Below, piece by piece: positions 1 through 8,896 of a stretch of DNA of 64,000 nucleotides. A model generated the notes under the pieces. It did not search any database. It had not been told where the DNA came from and saw nothing but the letters and a program-made list of their open reading frames with translations. The stretch lies in NCBI RefSeq assembly GCF_000317435.1, contig NC_019751.1:5270001-5334000 (forward strand), read 5' to 3'. The DNA comes from Calothrix sp. PCC 6303. GTDB lineage: Bacteria; Cyanobacteriota; Cyanobacteriia; Cyanobacteriales; Nostocaceae. Both the position numbers and the translations under genes were made by a program. Every line of letters starts with the position of its first letter. The stretch's first letter is position 1.

Positions 1-198
1 ATAGTCATCTGGTAACTTAACTTGATACTGATCCTCAAATTGTTGTATTGCTAATTTAGATAGACAGGGTTTTAGTTTATATTTGTGGGATTCAGAGCCA
101 AAAAATTCGCATCTTTTGTCTAATTCCTTCAAGTGAATCAGCTTATTGTTCAATTTTTTAACATTTCTGTTGATAACTGGTTCTAAACTTTCTAACAT
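1..198 (-). CDS. SMI1/KNR4 (SUKH) family protein, N-terminal part, cut by window edge
   Basis: An open frame runs from the ATG at 196-198 leftwards off the window, giving 66 residues. After an amphipathic, Lys/Leu-rich start, the visible end (LSKLAIQQFEDQYQVKLPDD) matches the opening of SUKH/SMI1-KNR4 domains, where a helix is followed by a phrase of the type E..Y...LP.D. SUKH proteins often act as immunity proteins against polymorphic toxins, but many are orphan housekeeping genes. No toxin is visible because the rest lies outside the window. Family call is by pattern; role is unknown. Confidence 0.6.
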   Translation of the reverse strand, partial: MLESLEPVINRNVKKLNNKLIHLKELDKRCEFFGSESHKYKLKPCLSKLAIQQFEDQYQVKLPDDY

Positions 199-600
199 AT
201 TATGTTACTCCGAAATAATTGATAATTAGCAGACGGCAATCACTTGGGCTAAAGTAGGTTATTACACTGGATATGTGTTTAGTTTAAGTGTCTATTTTGG
301 AATTGAATAAAAGGACAAACTGATAAGTAAACAAACAAAATTAATTACACAATCTCATTGCCTTAAACGTTCGCCTTTGGTATGTTGCAAAGCGACTCAG
401 CGGAATTATGCATAAGTCCGTTCCCAAAGGATAGCGGACACAAAAATTACAGATGTTTCCCATTACTTTGAATGAATGTAAATATTTTTGCTTATTTACT
501 TATGTATTCAGATACCAATGATTAATCATTAACCTTTAATTTGATCAACTACTAGCTCCAGAGGTAGGATGGTGACATAACAAATCAACTTGCACTCGTA
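199..600. other. Intergenic region upstream of selO
   Basis: About 400 bp without a convincing frame, lying between two divergently transcribed genes, so it should hold both promoters. A weak inverted pair (cctttgg near 375 and ccaaagg near 424) may be a small hairpin of interspersed-repeat origin. Nothing else is recognised. Confidence 0.5.
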
Positions 601-2055
601 ATGACTTTGCCTGAAACTTCTCAAAACCCACTTCTTTCCCTGAAATATGAACCTGCCCTAGAATCACTAGGTGATGAATACTACGACGAGGTGCCAGCAG
701 CAGAGTTTCCTAGACAGATCTTACGTTGGCGAAATGATGCACTATTACCCAGATTTGGACTTAACCCTGGAGATGTCAGTGATGAGCATTTTATCCAGGC
801 TTTTGGTAGATTTGAAGGACGAGAGCCATTTTTGGCACTACGATACCATGGCTATCAATTTGGTGAATACAACCCGTTTTTAGGAGATGGTAGAGGCTTT
901 CTGTACGGACAGGTTCGCGGTAATGATGGCGAACTCTACGATTTTGGCACAAAGGGTTCGGGACGTACACCCTATTCTCGTGGTGGTGATGGGATGCTAA
1001 CCCTCAAAGGTGGTGTACGGGAGGTTTTGGCGGCTGAAATTTTACATCGGATGGGGGTAAACACATCTCGCTGTTTGAGTCTGATTGAGACTGGGATGGA
1101 TTTATGGCGTGGGGATGAGCCTTCTCCAACTCGTTCTTCGGTAATGATTCGGATGAATCGCTCACATATCCGTTTTGGTACTTTTGAAAGGTTGAATCAT
1201 ATTAAACGTCCTGATTTAGTTGGGAAATTGCTAAATCATGTAATTGATGTTTATTATCCCCATTTAAAGTTAGAATCCGAAAAATATTTATTGTTTTATG
1301 GTGAGTTAGTTAAACGTGTGGCTGAATTAGCTGCACAGTGGATGGCTGCTGGTTTTTGTCATGCTGTGTTAAATACAGATAATATGTCCATAACTGGCGA
1401 AAGTTTTGATTATGGTCCCTATGCTTTTATTCCGACCTTTGACCCTGAATTTACAGCAGCTTATTTTGATCATTATGGACGTTATAGCTATGCAAATCAA
1501 CCGGGAATTTGCAAGTTAAATTTAGAATTGTTGCAACAACCTTTGTCAGCAGTAATGGAAATAAAACAGATGCAGACTGTTTTGGCGGAGTTTGATGAAC
1601 ATTATGATTTGCAATATCGTAAATTATTTTTATCTAAGCTGGGTTTAGAAAACGTTGCTCAAAAAGAAACTGGTGAGATATTAATTGCTACTCTTCAATT
1701 ACTCAGAACCTATCCCATTAGTTATCATGACTTTTTTGCTGAGATAGCTAAATCTTTTTCGATTCAATGGCGTGATGATGCAGGTTTAATTCTCGCTGAT
1801 TCAGAAATCAAAAAGGCTTTTGGTTTGTCGGAATTATTTGTCAATTGGTCAGGTATATATCACCGTATTTTGGCTAATTTGACACCTGATGAATTAGCAA
1901 AAGTTGGTAAAACTCTCAACCGTTATAATCCGCAAACTGTAATTGTGAGAAATGTAATTGAATCAATTTGGGAGCCGATTACATTAGCAGATAATTGGGA
2001 ATCTTTTTATAGTCTGTTGGTGGAAATTCAGGATGAAGGAACCACTAATAGTTGA
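601..2055 (+). CDS. selO: Protein adenylyltransferase SelO (YdiU/UPF0061 family)
   Basis: 484 residues, the usual length of SelO. SelO is a pseudokinase-fold enzyme that transfers AMP from ATP to Ser/Thr/Tyr of target proteins and is linked to redox stress. Visible family motifs are the glycine-rich [14 protein letters not shown] stretch near residue 120 and the catalytic-loop-like [13 protein letters not shown] followed by DYGP near residues 252-270, which carries the metal-binding Asn/Asp. The ATG at 601 gives the usual N-terminus ([18 protein letters not shown]). It lacks the C-terminal selenocysteine/cysteine tail of some homologues and ends in EGTTNS. It stands alone on the plus strand. 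Confidence 0.93.
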   Translation: MTLPETSQNPLLSLKYEPALESLGDEYYDEVPAAEFPRQILRWRNDALLPRFGLNPGDVSDEHFIQAFGRFEGREPFLALRYHGYQFGEYNPFLGDGRGFLYGQVRGNDGELYDFGTKGSGRTPYSRGGDGMLTLKGGVREVLAAEILHRMGVNTSRCLSLIETGMDLWRGDEPSPTRSSVMIRMNRSHIRFGTFERLNHIKRPDLVGKLLNHVIDVYYPHLKLESEKYLLFYGELVKRVAELAAQWMAAGFCHAVLNTDNMSITGESFDYGPYAFIPTFDPEFTAAYFDHYGRYSYANQPGICKLNLELLQQPLSAVMEIKQMQTVLAEFDEHYDLQYRKLFLSKLGLENVAQKETGEILIATLQLLRTYPISYHDFFAEIAKSFSIQWRDDAGLILADSEIKKAFGLSELFVNWSGIYHRILANLTPDELAKVGKTLNRYNPQTVIVRNVIESIWEPITLADNWESFYSLLVEIQDEGTTNS

Positions 2056-2675
2056 GTGGATAAGGGAACATCCCACTTTTTTAAATATTCTGTCATTGCG
2101 AGCGAAGCAACCACATGGTTTTTAACTTAGAACAAGTCTATGCGATTGCTACGTCCTTCCTCCCTCTCTACGAGACGCTACGCTTTTCTTATATGCCGTA
2201 GGCTTTACGCAATGATGGTTTAAGTTTTCTCCAGTCGCAAAATCGTTTTCATACATCAAATCAGCAACGCCGAAAAACTGGGACACCCTGCGTAAATTAA
2301 AAAATGACACTAAATTTAGCCAAACCTGCATTACAGCAGTTTTCAACTATTTGAACCACATCAACCTGGTTTAGCAATGCTAAACCCCTACAGTGTGGTC
2401 TATATTACCTGAAAATAGCCGTAAAGATATATATCTTTTCTTGATGAGTTATTTCCCTGTCAGATGAGGGATTGGGAGAACCCATAACTAATTTTTACAG
2501 GTGGTTATGAGATATATTGTGAATTTTTATTTACTTTTCTTAATAAAACGTGATAATTTAAGTACTGGTATTGAAGTTTAAACTCCAAAAGTTGGTTGGT
2601 TAAACTATTTGTTCCCAAAAGTACTAGGCTTAAATTAGTATCTAGTCGTAAATCCATTTAAGGTAGGACTCTGCT
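2056..2675. other. Repeat-rich intergenic region upstream of ocp
   Basis: 620 bp with no convincing gene. From about 2093 to 2213 lies a Nostocales-type interspersed repeat bounded by tcattgcg and cgcaatga. At 2331-2424 lies one copy of the terminal-inverted-repeat element described separately. A 65-residue minus-strand frame here is built from these repeats and was not accepted. The last 200 bp should carry the ocp promoter and leader; a -10/-35 pair could not be assigned with confidence. Confidence 0.6.
2331..2424. repeat. MITE-like interspersed inverted-repeat element, copy 1
   Basis: A 94-bp element that starts ttacagca-tttt, continues ctatttgaaccaca, and ends tgtggtctat-ttacctgaaaat followed by gccgtaa. 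The two ends are imperfect inverted repeats of about 30 bp. Between the ends it carries the stem tttagcaatgctaaa. Three relatives occur in the window at 15446, 19421 and 47148. Confidence 0.7.
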
Positions 2676-3635
2676 ATGCCATTTACCATTGATTCAGCCC
2701 GTGGTATTTTCCCAAATACTCTATCTGCTGATGCAGTGCCAGCAACTATTGCCAGATTTGTTCAACTCAGTGCAGAAGACCAGTTGGCTTTAATTTGGTT
2801 TGCTTACTTAGAAATGGGCAAAACCATTACCATCGCTGCACCAGGTGCTGCTAACATGCAGTTTGCCGAAGGCACCATGAACCAAATTCGCCAAATGAAT
2901 TTTACCGAACAATCACAGGCAATGTGTGATTTAGCAAACCGTGCTGACACACCAGTTTGCCGCACCTATGCTACGTGGTCTGCGAATATTAAACTAGGTT
3001 TCTGGTATCAATTAGGACAATGGATGGAACAGGGAATTGTTGCTCCAATTCCTGAAGGATATCAGCTTTCTGCTAACGCTTCAGCAGTATTACAGGCAAT
3101 TAGAGGTTTAGACGCAGGGCAACAAATCACAGTTTTGCGTAACTCTGTGTTGGATATGGGCTTTGATCCCAACAAGATGGGTAGTTACGAGAGAGTTTCT
3201 GAAGATGTTGTTGTTCCTAAAGAAATTGGTGAACGTAGCAAAGTCACAATCGAAGGTATCGACAATGCCACTGTGTTGAGCTACATGAACAACATGAACG
3301 CCAATGATTTTGATGCCTTGATTGAATTGTTTACTGCCGATGGTGCTTTGCAACCTCCTTTCCAAAGACCAATTGTTGGGAAAGAAGCTGTATTCCGTTT
3401 CTTCCGCGAAGAATGTCAAAACTTGAAGTTGTTACCAGAACGGGGAATTATTGAACCCGCAGATGAGAACTATACCCAAATCAAAGTGACTGGTAAAGTG
3501 CAAACCCCTTGGTTTGGTGCTGGTGTAGGAATGAATATGGCTTGGAGATTTTTGCTAACTCCAGATAACAAGATTTTCTTTGTGGCAATCGATTTATTGG
3601 CATCTCCTAAAGAGTTACTAAATCTGACTCGTTAA
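2676..3635 (+). CDS. ocp: Orange carotenoid protein (OCP)
   Basis: 319 residues, full length. OCP binds a keto-carotenoid, is photoactivated by blue-green light and quenches phycobilisome excitation; it also scavenges singlet oxygen. Residues 1-160 form the all-helical carotenoid domain and 190-319 the NTF2-like C-terminal domain. The known key residues are present: Tyr44, Trp41 and Trp110 around the ring, Arg155 of the interdomain salt bridge, and Tyr203 and Trp290 (Synechocystis Tyr201/Trp288), which hydrogen-bond the carotenoid keto group. The next plus-strand gene is frp, the standard neighbour. Confidence 0.97.
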   Translation: MPFTIDSARGIFPNTLSADAVPATIARFVQLSAEDQLALIWFAYLEMGKTITIAAPGAANMQFAEGTMNQIRQMNFTEQSQAMCDLANRADTPVCRTYATWSANIKLGFWYQLGQWMEQGIVAPIPEGYQLSANASAVLQAIRGLDAGQQITVLRNSVLDMGFDPNKMGSYERVSEDVVVPKEIGERSKVTIEGIDNATVLSYMNNMNANDFDALIELFTADGALQPPFQRPIVGKEAVFRFFREECQNLKLLPERGIIEPADENYTQIKVTGKVQTPWFGAGVGMNMAWRFLLTPDNKIFFVAIDLLASPKELLNLTR

Positions 3636-3914
3636 AAACCTGGATATGAGTAGGCAATTACAGAAACAGTCATTTTAAATTCTGTATTTTGTTGCTACTC
3701 ACGGATACTCCGAGCGGTTAGCTATTAGCCAAAAGTTAATAGCTAAGTGCTAATAGCTATTCTAAAAGTTAAACTTTTAACCGTTCTTAGTATAAAACAG
3801 TAATGATGGGCATTCTATAAATAAGAGTGTTCCATCATTTTCGAGTCGGTGCCAAAATTTACATAGACAATCAGCGTGAATTGATATCAACCCATAGATT
3901 TACAATATTAGATA

Positions 3915-4241
3915 ATGCAAGTGACAGAAATTGATTGGTCTGAGACAGAAAAGGAAGTAGCAAAGACGGCTTTCGATAGAGCTTATGCTAGGGAAATAGA
4001 TGCTTTGATACTGGAAGTGCGTTCTTTCAGTAGTGCGATCGCGCAAATCGAAGACATGTGGCGTTTGCATGATTTTTTGAGCGCTAGAAGACACGAAATT
4101 GATGGGAAATATGACTACAGATATTCCGCTCTCATCTTCGTCTTTGCTGGATTACTCAAAGATGGCTGGTTACATTTGGAAGAGTTGGAAGGACTGGACG
4201 CAGATAAGCTAAAAAAGGTTGCTGCTTTAGCACGGATGTAA
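3915..4241 (+). CDS. frp: Fluorescence recovery protein (FRP)
   Basis: 108 residues. FRP is a small helical dimer that binds the C-terminal domain of photoactivated OCP and speeds its return to the inactive orange form, ending quenching. The diagnostic block MWRLHDFLSARRHEIDGKYD (residues 48-67) contains Trp49, His52, Asp53 and Arg59, equivalent to the functional Trp50, His53, Asp54 and Arg60 of Synechocystis. It lies 279 bp after ocp on the same strand. The gap is large enough for a separate promoter, as reported for other ocp-frp pairs. Confidence 0.95.
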   Translation: MQVTEIDWSETEKEVAKTAFDRAYAREIDALILEVRSFSSAIAQIEDMWRLHDFLSARRHEIDGKYDYRYSALIFVFAGLLKDGWLHLEELEGLDADKLKKVAALARM

Positions 4242-4437
4242 AGGTCTGATTTTTGAAACTCGTTTGAATTTCTTTTGGGTTAACCCTCTTTCGTCAACTT
4301 GGGAGAGAATAATCGCGCTCAGGCTTTTGACAATTTTGCTTTCCACATTTATTGTGAAAAAATCAATGTTACGAGCATAAACGACGATTTTTGTTTGCCA
4401 AGAATGGCGAAAGAGAGATAACCCCCGATACAAATAT

Positions 4438-5331
4438 TTAAGCTTCGAGCATTTTTTTAATATGGGTTGGTAAGGCAAAAGCAGCTTGGTGGATATCTGC
4501 ATTGTAATAGCGCAGTTGGTGAGCTTCAGTAAATTGTGCTGCTTTGTTGTAATCAAAATTCTTGACTGGATGTACTCCCTGCTTGGAACAGTAAGTTAAA
4601 CTCCACATTCCTGTAGGATACATCGGGATAAATACTAGGTAGCAATGTACATAATCTTGACCAAAAACTTCCTTTAGACATTTATTTAATTCCACAAACG
4701 TCTGTTGGTGGAAAATTGGTGATTCACTTTGGATAGTGACAACTCCACCGGGACGTAAAGCGCGGTATACGTCCTGATAAAATGTCTTACTAAATAAGCC
4801 CTCTGATGGTCCCACGGGGTCAGAAGAATCGATAATTATTAAATCATAGGACTCATCAGCCGCATTTTGTAGATATTTAATCCCATCATCAATTAGTAAG
4901 TTTAATTTTGGATGCTCCAAAGCTGAGGAAATTGTTGGTAAAAATAACTTAGAAGCACGCACCACCGCTTCATCAATTTCCACCATCGTGATTTTTTCTA
5001 TTTCCTCATGGAGTACCAATTCTCGAATTGTTCCCCCATCACCAGCACCAATTACTAAGACATCTTTGACACTTGGGTGAGTGAGCATCGGCACATGGAC
5101 AATCATCTCGTGGTAAGCAGCTTCATCAGCTTCTGTACACATTACCATGCGATCGATAGTCAGCATTTTCCCTCTGTCATGAGTATTAAATACTTCAACA
5201 GTTTGAAATGGAGATTCTTCTTTAAAAAGACTTTCTCCCTGAAAGCGGATAGACAGGGCAACTCTACCGTTGCTATCTGTCACCCATTCTTCGGGGTTGA
5301 GTTGTGGTGATGCAGTATCGGGAGTTGTCAT
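4438..5331 (-). CDS. speE: Spermidine synthase (polyamine aminopropyltransferase)
   Basis: 297 residues. Transfers an aminopropyl group from decarboxylated S-adenosylmethionine to putrescine. Visible motifs are the SAM-binding VLVIGAGDGGTIRE (residues 91-104), acidic ligand Glu118-Asp120 (MVEID), the DDGIKYL segment (148-154) and the active-site loop IIDSSDPVGPSEGL (167-179) with Asp168 and Asp171. The ATG at 5331 gives a normal N-terminus with no long extension. It is convergent with frp. A homospermidine specificity cannot be excluded from sequence alone. Confidence 0.93.
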   Translation of the reverse strand: MTTPDTASPQLNPEEWVTDSNGRVALSIRFQGESLFKEESPFQTVEVFNTHDRGKMLTIDRMVMCTEADEAAYHEMIVHVPMLTHPSVKDVLVIGAGDGGTIRELVLHEEIEKITMVEIDEAVVRASKLFLPTISSALEHPKLNLLIDDGIKYLQNAADESYDLIIIDSSDPVGPSEGLFSKTFYQDVYRALRPGGVVTIQSESPIFHQQTFVELNKCLKEVFGQDYVHCYLVFIPMYPTGMWSLTYCSKQGVHPVKNFDYNKAAQFTEAHQLRYYNADIHQAAFALPTHIKKMLEA

Positions 5332-5582
5332 GGTTAGTCCCCAAAGTGTAATTAATTATTAATGTGTCGGTTGGTTCTCTGACTTCGTGAGTATACGCTG
5401 TTAGGGGATTTGGCTCAATAGTGGAAATGGCTAATGTTTGGTTAAGGAGAAATTAAGGAAATAGAATGCAGAGAGACGGTACATGTCTCGTCTGCCTGAC
5501 TAAATTGTTGTTTAGACGAACATCAATTATCATGCAATCTATCTAGTGTGTGTAGAGTTGCTTTCAATTCAAGGATCAAAGT

Positions 5583-5855
5583 ATGAAAATTTGGCTTGCC
5601 TGTTTTTTTATCTTATTTGCGCTGGCAGAGCTTTTTGACTGGGTTAAGGATTTTTCTCTACCTTTACCAATTTATATTTTAGGTGGTGCTTTCTTAGCTG
5701 TTGCATCTAATTATAATCGTTTGATTGGTTCTAATATAGTCGGCGAAATTTTACCTCAAAGGCAACAATTAGATGCACCAACTCAAGGAAATCAAGGGAT
5801 TGATTTTGATCATTCGTCGGAAAATGTGCTGTCAAAGTCAGAAATTACTCAGTAA
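5583..5855 (+). CDS. Small membrane protein, unknown
   Basis: 90 residues. Two hydrophobic segments are visible (about residues 3-19 and 28-43), followed by a hydrophilic, acidic tail. The ATG at 5583 follows a weak AAGGATC-type ribosome site. The gene ends 8 bp before the end of the converging coiled-coil gene. I do not recognise the family; the shape is that of many small cyanobacterial inner-membrane proteins. Confidence 0.6.
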   Translation: MKIWLACFFILFALAELFDWVKDFSLPLPIYILGGAFLAVASNYNRLIGSNIVGEILPQRQQLDAPTQGNQGIDFDHSSENVLSKSEITQ

Positions 5856-5863
5856 GCTATTGA

Positions 5864-6439
5864 CTATTTGCCCATTTTACGCTTCATTTGTTCCAGTTCA
5901 TCTTCAGTTTCCCAACGCTGAAACTTTGCTTCCAAATCATCAAAATTGCTGGAATAATTGCTGCTAGGGCTGTTCCAACCATTGCTATCTATTTTTTGCT
6001 GTGCCTGATTTTTGGTACGTGTTGCCTGTGCTTCGGTAGCTTTAGTTTGAACTTCCTGTCGTCTGAGTTGAATTTTCTGGGCTAATTCCTTCGCTTGTTG
6101 AATCCGTTCTTTGATACCCTGCATTTGTCCCCATTGCTGATTTCCTTGACGTAGCAAAGCAGCTTCCCTTTCTTGTGCTGCTGCGGCTAAATCGGGACGA
6201 TTGCCATTTTTGGCTTTTTGGACACGTTCGTGCCATCTTTGGATATCCTGTGCAGTAGCGAGAATTTCATCTTGCGATCGCTTCTCCTGTACTTTCAAGT
6301 CAGCGATTAGCTTTAGTGTATCGCCTTCTTGCTCCCGTAGCTGTTCTAACAGTGCTTCCAACTCCAAATGTGGGTTGTTTTTAAGAAACTCTTCCAAACG
6401 ATTTTCTAGAAACCGACTCAAATCATCGAATAGTCCCAC
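5864..6439 (-). CDS. Coiled-coil protein, cyanobacterial TIGR04376-like
   Basis: 191 residues. The start MGLFDDLSRFLENRLEEFLK is followed by a long, highly charged coiled coil (about 25-145) rich in Glu, Gln, Lys and Arg. A Ser/Asn-rich linker (about 147-165) then leads to a short conserved end (FDDLEAKFQRWETEDELEQM). This arrangement, distantly like PspA/IM30, matches my memory of the cyanobacterial TIGR04376 family of unknown function. No catalytic motif is seen. It is divergent from cofH. Confidence 0.65.
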   Translation of the reverse strand: MGLFDDLSRFLENRLEEFLKNNPHLELEALLEQLREQEGDTLKLIADLKVQEKRSQDEILATAQDIQRWHERVQKAKNGNRPDLAAAAQEREAALLRQGNQQWGQMQGIKERIQQAKELAQKIQLRRQEVQTKATEAQATRTKNQAQQKIDSNGWNSPSSNYSSNFDDLEAKFQRWETEDELEQMKRKMGK

Positions 6440-6578
6440 TGCTCAAGCTCCACAGATATTGGTTGCCACTTTAATTGTATTAATTATGTTGCCAGACGAG
6501 AAGTAATCTTGTATTGCACCTTGGGAGGAATTGGCGTTTCCGCTAAAATGAAGATCATGGTTATTACTTGGTGACATT

Positions 6579-7760
6579 GTGCTGCTTGCAAACCCCATCG
6601 ATCAAATTCTGGAAAATGCTGCCTTGGGTGTTGATTTGTCACCTGCCGAAGGGATAGCTTTATTGAAGCAGAATGAAGCCGATGTAATCGAGAAAATTCG
6701 CTTGACTGCTGATAAGTTGCGGCAACAGCAAGCTGGGGATACTGTCACCTACGTCATCAACCGGAATATCAACTTTACAAATATCTGTAACCAACATTGT
6801 AGCTTCTGCGCGTTCCGACGCGATCGCACTGATGAAGGAGCCTATTGGTTAGATTGGCACCAAATTCTCGAAAAAGCCACGGATGCTGTAAAAAGAGGTG
6901 CGACGGAAATTTGTATGCAAGGTGGTTTGAATCCCGAAGCTTTAATTGATAATCAAGCTTTACCCTACTATCTGAAGTTGGTGGAAACCATTAAACAAGC
7001 ATCTCCCCAACTCCATCTCCATGCTTTTTCTCCCCAAGAGATTCAATTTATCGCCAAAATAGATGGTATTAGTTACACAGAAGTAATTACAGCCCTAAAA
7101 GATGCTGGTTTGGGTTCCATGCCAGGAACCGCCGCCGAAATATTAGATGATCAAGTTAGAAAAATATTATGTCCCGAAAAAACCAACTCAGCAACCTGGT
7201 TAGAAATCGTTGAAATAGCCCACAAATTAGGTGTCCCCACCACCAGCACCATGCTTTCGGGACATATTGAAACCCCAGAACAGCAAATTATGCATTTGGA
7301 AAAATTACGCCAGTTGCAAAAAACTGCCATCAAAAACAACTATCCCGCCAGAATAACCGAGTTTATTTTGCTACCCTTTGTTGGGCAGGAAGCCCCCAAA
7401 GTCCTGAGAAATCGTGTAGGCAGAGACCAACCGTTGTTACAATCATCACTTTTGTTGACAGCGATCGCCCGAATATATTTAGGAAAATATATCCCCAACC
7501 ATCAACCAAGTTGGGTGAAACTGGGATTAGAAGGAGCCACAACAGCCTTGAATTGGGGATGTAATGACCTTGGTGGTACCTTGATGGAAGAACATATTAG
7601 TACCATGGCAGGGGCAGTAGGTGGAACCTGTATGGAAGTAGAAGAATTAGAAAACGCGATCGCATCCCTCAACCGTCCCTATCAACAACGTGATACCCTT
7701 TATGGGGAGAAGGGAGCAGGGGAAGTAGGGGAGAAAAGAATTAGAACTTTGAAACCTTGA
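6579..7760 (+). CDS. cofH: FO synthase subunit CofH (radical SAM)
   Basis: 393 residues with a GTG start. CofH is the radical-SAM half of 7,8-didemethyl-8-hydroxy-5-deazariboflavin (FO) synthesis and works with CofG; in cyanobacteria FO serves as antenna chromophore of DNA photolyase. The [4Fe-4S] motif CNQHCSFC is at residues 70-77. The segment ICMQGGLNP and the C-terminal [17 protein letters not shown] are typical of CofH. The last 20 codons ([13 protein letters not shown]) are encoded by a GGGAGCAGGG-type repeat and are probably an acquired tail. No cofG is in the window. Confidence 0.9.
   Translation: MLLANPIDQILENAALGVDLSPAEGIALLKQNEADVIEKIRLTADKLRQQQAGDTVTYVINRNINFTNICNQHCSFCAFRRDRTDEGAYWLDWHQILEKATDAVKRGATEICMQGGLNPEALIDNQALPYYLKLVETIKQASPQLHLHAFSPQEIQFIAKIDGISYTEVITALKDAGLGSMPGTAAEILDDQVRKILCPEKTNSATWLEIVEIAHKLGVPTTSTMLSGHIETPEQQIMHLEKLRQLQKTAIKNNYPARITEFILLPFVGQEAPKVLRNRVGRDQPLLQSSLLLTAIARIYLGKYIPNHQPSWVKLGLEGATTALNWGCNDLGGTLMEEHISTMAGAVGGTCMEVEELENAIASLNRPYQQRDTLYGEKGAGEVGEKRIRTLKP
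7703..7739. repeat. GGGAGCAGGG-type low-complexity repeat inside the cofH 3' end
   Basis: Purine-rich repeat (ggggagaagggagcagggga and on) of the kind also present at 30845-30878, 31231-31293 and 39249-39280. Here it is read as coding sequence and supplies most of the CofH C-terminal tail. Confidence 0.65.
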
Positions 7761-7849
7761 TAACAACAGTTAACTGTTAAATATTGATCCCTGTGATACC
7801 AATCCAAGATAGGATAGACGGTGATTTAGGTATTCTTCACTCAATAATT

Positions 7850-8248
7850 ATGAAGCGCTATTGGTCACGTCTGCTTGCTTTGGTTTTGGTTGTAGCCATC
7901 GGCTTAATGGGTTGTTCCTCCGCTCCTGGTAGCCTATCGGGAGACTATAGCCAAGATACATTAACAGTCATCAGTACTTTAAGAAACGCCTTAGAATTAC
8001 CCAACGATGCAGAAAATAAAATAGCCATTCAATCGGAAGCACGTCAAAAAATTAACGACTTTTACTCTCGCTACCAACGTAGTAACTCAGTCGGTACTCT
8101 GAGTTCTTTCACAACTATGCGAACAGCCCTTAATTCCCTTGCTGGACACTATAGTTCATACCCCAATCGTCCCGTACCTCAAAAGTTGAAAGACAGATTA
8201 GAGCAAGAATTTGCCCAAGTCGAAGCCGCTTTACGACGTGGTGCTTAA
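7850..8248 (+). CDS. psb27: Photosystem II assembly lipoprotein Psb27
   Basis: 132 residues from the ATG at 7850 (MKRYWSRLL). An upstream in-frame ATG at 7784 would add 22 residues in front of the signal peptide and is unlikely. A hydrophobic signal ends in the lipobox LMGCSS, so the mature protein is lipid-anchored in the thylakoid lumen. The remainder is the four-helix Psb27 domain (YSQDTLTVISTLRNAL ... FYSRYQR ... TMRTALNSLAGHY). Psb27 binds CP43 lumenal loops in immature PSII and keeps the Mn cluster site open during assembly and repair. Confidence 0.94.
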   Translation: MKRYWSRLLALVLVVAIGLMGCSSAPGSLSGDYSQDTLTVISTLRNALELPNDAENKIAIQSEARQKINDFYSRYQRSNSVGTLSSFTTMRTALNSLAGHYSSYPNRPVPQKLKDRLEQEFAQVEAALRRGA

Positions 8249-8896
8249 TTAATTTTTGGCATTGGGAAATGGAGATTTGTCAGAGAAATCTAGACAAAGC
8301 TAATGTTAGGTAGTATTTAATATTAGTCCAAAGTCTTAAAAATTCAGATATAAAGGACAATCCCTCTATCCCCTGCTATCTCAAGTTGGGGATTAGTTTT
8401 GTGTTGAATTTCCCAAAAATTAAGGACAAACAGGCATCTTACTAAGTGTGACAACTAGACTTGCTCTGAGTTGGTGAATTTTATTGAGGACAATACCCTT
8501 GACGATGAATCAAAGGATAAAGTTTGATGTAGTTATAGGTGTACTTAGTAATTTAATTTCAGTATTTATGCATAGTAAGAATTTATTATTACCATCGATA
8601 AATTTTATATTAAAAAATCTCATGAGTTATTTGTCTTTGCAGGCAAAAAACCTATTTTAAGTTGGAATTTATCCGATTATTCAACTTAAAGCTTGTTGAT
8701 TAATCTTTAACCAGGCTCCTATTTTACCATAGGCATACTCCTAAAATTTTCCGGAATAATCTGATTCCGGAACAGTTTGACATCAAAATCAACCGAATTA
8801 CTAAATTACGGCAACCGAAATTAGGATTTTGTCGTCCTGATTACCATTCTTGACTTTATATCTTTTCCGCCTCACCCTAAATCTGATCTTTGGAAA
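8249..8896. other. Intergenic region after psb27
   Basis: 648 bp with no acceptable frame. The only clear structure is a 9-bp hairpin at 8749-8772 (ttccggaat and attccggaa), possibly a terminator or processed repeat. The right end should carry the promoter of the following glycosyl hydrolase gene. Confidence 0.5.

Noticed and set aside
2149-2346. 65-residue minus-strand frame between selO and ocp
   Set aside because: It lies entirely in dispersed repeats and the inverted-repeat element and has no ribosome site or family pattern.
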